Origin: Acidobacteriaceae bacterium
GTDB lineage: Bacteria > Acidobacteriota > Terriglobia > Terriglobales > Acidobacteriaceae
Direction of reading: 5' to 3'
Assembly: GCA_027364815.1 (NCBI GenBank)
Contig: DAHXOQ010000032.1
Location: 1-15,285 of the forward strand
DNA: 15,285 nucleotides
Each line of letters starts with the position of its first letter. Position 1 is the stretch's first letter. Both the position numbers and the translations under genes were made by a program. Shown here in pieces: positions 13,378-15,285 of this stretch. A model generated the notes under the pieces. It ran no database searches and was not told the origin of the DNA. It was given only the letters and a program-made list of their open reading frames with translations.

Positions 13378-13566
13378 TTAAGCCTTGGCAACCTTGCCGG
13401 ACTTGATGCAGCTTGTGCAGACGCGAATGCGCTTTGCGGCGCCATTGACCACAGCCTTGACGGCCTGTAGATTCACATTCCAGCGACGGCGGCTGACGTT
13501 GTGCGCGTGAGAAATGTTATTGCCAAACTGCGGACCTTTGCCGCAGACATCACATACCTGAGACAT
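13378..13566 (-). CDS. rpmB: Large ribosomal subunit protein bL28
   Basis: A 62-residue ribosomal protein of the 50S subunit. The N-terminus SQVCDVCGKGPQFGNNISHA and the middle HNVSRRRWNVNLQ are typical bL28. It is the zinc-binding (C+) form, with C5/C8 near the start and a second CxxC pair (CTSC) near residues 50-53. The ATG at 13566 has GGAG 7 nt upstream. It stands alone with its own promoter about 170 bp upstream and an intrinsic terminator, and is not next to rpmG as in many bacteria. Confidence 0.95.
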   Translation of the reverse strand: MSQVCDVCGKGPQFGNNISHAHNVSRRRWNVNLQAVKAVVNGAAKRIRVCTSCIKSGKVAKA

Positions 13567-13735
13567 ACGATTGCTCCAAAACTTTTAGAATTTCCAGACC
13601 ATCCGAAAGGGTTGCCGGATAGTTACCCGGCTCTTTGAAGAAGATCTTTCCGCCTGCGACCCAACAAGGCCAGCTCAGCGTACGGCGGAGGGAGGCGGTA
13701 TAAAGAGACACCTGCACTCAATCTGCCGAACTCTC

Positions 13736-13764
13736 AGTATACGCGAAAAACCCTCCCCGGCCAA
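13736..13764 (-). promoter_or_regulatory. Promoter of rpmB
   Basis: On the minus strand TTGGCC (13759-13764), a 17-bp spacer and TATACT (13736-13741). The start would be near 13729, leaving a leader of about 160 nt. That leader (13567-13729) contains a small hairpin, GCCGG with CCGGC, near 13625-13644, and no other gene that I can support. Confidence 0.55.
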
Positions 13765-13842
13765 GTCTTGCCTAACTAGGTGGTTGCAACCTGAACCCTA
13801 GCCGTGGATCTACCACACAAATTTCAGCTAACTCGTTTATTC

Positions 13843-14352
13843 CTAACGCTTGAAGTCAACATACCTGCGTCCCGAGTAAAGCCTATAACCGCCCGCTGGA
13901 TCTGCAGTCACCATCAGCGGCATCGGTCGTTTCAGATCGTTATCTGTCGCAGAATCAACGGTAAACAGCTCATGGCCGCCAATATCAAGCACTACAAACT
14001 TGTTCTCCGCGATGAAGCCGACTCCGTATGCTCCCGGAGCAACGCTGTGCCCGCCAATTGTCAGCGGAACCTCGGTGATGAAGTAATCCTGGTACTTCGC
14101 CTGCACGTCAGTCGAGTAACCGCTCGTATCCACAGCCGATGCCAGAACATAATAACCGTCAGCAAATTTCACGCCGCCAGAGTTGCGCAGTTGTGTCGTC
14201 GCGCTCTGTCCACGGAAAAAGACTGAAGCCGGCAGAATCTTCTGCGTTTCGCTGGCCTTCAGAACCGTGTCGCCCGTCTGCGCGCTCAACGCCAATGGTG
14301 CCATCAGCGCGATCAAGAGTGCAGTTGCTAACGAGAAAAATTTTACTTTCAT
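13843..14352 (-). CDS. Secreted protein of unknown function
   Basis: A 169-residue protein with a clear signal peptide (MKVKFFSL start, Ala/Leu core, cleavage near LSA-QT at about 24). I do not recognise a named family. The mature part is about 145 residues, mostly predicted beta strand, with no cysteines, and alternates hydrophobic and polar residues (ADGYYVLASAVD, APGAYGVGFIAENKFVVLDIGG), suggesting a small beta-barrel or sandwich domain in the periplasm or on the outer surface. The C-terminus (GGYRLYSGRRYVDF) is Tyr/Arg-rich. The ATG at 14352 has GGGAGG about 9 nt upstream. It lies downstream of the M1 aminopeptidase gene but has its own -10 element. Confidence 0.8.
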   Translation of the reverse strand: MKVKFFSLATALLIALMAPLALSAQTGDTVLKASETQKILPASVFFRGQSATTQLRNSGGVKFADGYYVLASAVDTSGYSTDVQAKYQDYFITEVPLTIGGHSVAPGAYGVGFIAENKFVVLDIGGHELFTVDSATDNDLKRPMPLMVTADPAGGYRLYSGRRYVDFKR

Positions 14353-14397
14353 CTGGTATTACCTCCCTGATTTTCCCTAATCAATTTCCGAAACTGG

Positions 14398-14403
14398 AGT
14401 ATA
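14398..14403 (-). promoter_or_regulatory. -10 element for the secreted protein gene
   Basis: TATACT on the minus strand, with transcription expected near 14391 and a leader of about 39 nt. The best -35-like hexamer (TGCACA) is 19 bp away, so the assignment is tentative. Confidence 0.4.
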
Positions 14404-14466
14404 GCGCAACCGGGCCATACCGTGTGCACTCACGGACCCTCGCACTAACCACTCCCTGTCGCCGCA

Positions 14467-15285
14467 TCAATACTCAGTGCAAAGAACATCGTAATAGTAG
14501 TTCATCATCACTCGTTTCACCGGGCTGGTCATCTTAGGCAGCGCGACTGATTTCTCGATGCTGCTATTCCCAATCACATTGGCTGAACCCATTCGAATTA
14601 TGTTGCCATTAGCCAACTCAAGATAAAGCGGGACCGCCATGCGAAACTCAGGCGTCACATTCGATTGCGTGAGCTTAATGTGAAGCGTTTCAAGATCACC
14701 TTCACGCGTGATGTTGTTTTCAAAGTGATAACTCGGCAGTGCTGTTCCATAAACATACTCATTGAAGAACCAATCCATCTTGTGATTTCCATCAAGATCC
14801 ATCGCCGGTGACATGAATTTTTCAACTGCGGCTTTGAAGTCTTCAGTTGTGATGGCTTGAAACTTGTGCGCGCGGATCAGTTCATGCATCGTCGCCTTGA
14901 AGCGCGTGTCCCCATCGTTCGGACTCCACATCATTTGCCGCACCATGTGCAAAATGTACGCGCCCTTTGGGTATACAAGGTCCTGGTAGATATTCCACCC
15001 GGCTTTCGGCGACATCAATCGAATACCCATCGTCACCGGCCCTACATCTATTGGCCTGAAGTTGTATTGGTTTTTCTCTGTAATCAGCCTGCGCTGCTCC
15101 TTCCAGAAATTTCGGTAATCATCCGGCTTCTTGCGCGTTAATTGCAAAAAAATTGACGCAGAGGTATTCGCAAAGCCCTCGCTCATCCACTGGTCACGAT
15201 AGCTGCGGAAACCAACCGTCTGTCCCCACCACTGATGCGCAACTTCGTGCGCAGTAACTACCTTCCAGTACATATCCTCGGGATG
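14467..15285 (-). CDS. M1-family aminopeptidase, C-terminal part (truncated by the window edge)
   Basis: The last 272 residues of a zinc metallopeptidase; the frame is open to the right edge and the true start is outside. The zinc site is complete: HEVAH followed by 18 residues and E in WMSEGFAN, the HExxH-x18-E arrangement of M1 (gluzincin) enzymes. Downstream regions match the M1 catalytic-domain helices (YPKGAYILHMVRQMM) and a C-terminal part with a beta-strand-rich ending. The exopeptidase GAMEN motif would lie upstream of the window, so aminopeptidase activity is inferred from family. Many acidobacterial relatives are exported, but the signal peptide cannot be checked here. The gene ends 114 nt before the secreted protein gene on the same strand. 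Confidence 0.9.
   Translation of the reverse strand, partial: HPEDMYWKVVTAHEVAHQWWGQTVGFRSYRDQWMSEGFANTSASIFLQLTRKKPDDYRNFWKEQRRLITEKNQYNFRPIDVGPVTMGIRLMSPKAGWNIYQDLVYPKGAYILHMVRQMMWSPNDGDTRFKATMHELIRAHKFQAITTEDFKAAVEKFMSPAMDLDGNHKMDWFFNEYVYGTALPSYHFENNITREGDLETLHIKLTQSNVTPEFRMAVPLYLELANGNIIRMGSANVIGNSSIEKSVALPKMTSPVKRVMMNYYYDVLCTEY

Overview
The window looks like a piece of an Acidobacteriota chromosome (Terriglobia-like). This is inferred from the style of the membrane-anchored M23 peptidase, the mix of secreted peptidases and small exported proteins, and moderate GC content; no rRNA or other phylogenetic marker is present to prove it. Most of it is ordinary core genome with short operons on both strands.

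Layout. 1-309 (-): 5' part of thiL, running off the left edge. 310-841: a divergent intergenic region with a strong sigma70-like promoter reading right. 884-1852 (+): membrane-anchored M23/LytM peptidase, closed by a perfect 12-bp hairpin terminator. 1970-4156 (+): exported prolyl oligopeptidase. 4430-6215 (-): a secreted single-heme cytochrome c followed by an RlmI-type 23S rRNA methyltransferase. 6510-8873 (+): bifunctional (p)ppGpp synthetase/hydrolase. 8944-10794 (-): an AT-richer accessory block with a VapB/VapC-type toxin-antitoxin pair and an HrgA/COG2958-like gene broken by an in-frame TAG. 10946-11347 (+): DUF1761 membrane protein. 11426-13262 (+): a RidA-MsrB fusion followed 4 nt later by an exported beta-lactamase-fold serine hydrolase. 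13378-13566 (-): rpmB (bL28) with its own promoter and terminator. 13843-14352 (-): secreted protein of unknown function. 14467-15285 (-): C-terminal half of an M1 aminopeptidase, running off the right edge.

The points most worth a second look are these. (1) The HrgA-like gene has an excellent ribosome binding site and start, but a TAG at codon 25 followed by 317 clean in-frame codons; its core carries residues arranged like a PD-(D/E)xK nuclease, and it sits next to a toxin-antitoxin pair. (2) RidA and MsrB are fused in one polypeptide with both active sites intact. (3) Two genes (rsh and ridA-msrB) have a -10 hexamer placed so that transcription should begin at the A of the ATG, which would give leaderless mRNAs. 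(4) rlmI translation is bracketed by a 10-bp hairpin that buries its ribosome binding site and a perfect 14-bp hairpin inside the first 30 codons. (5) The M23 gene has a roughly 200-nt leader with two chained tiny reading frames. I did not find a clear multi-gene system that I would call entirely new; the accessory block at 8.9-10.9 kb is the best candidate.
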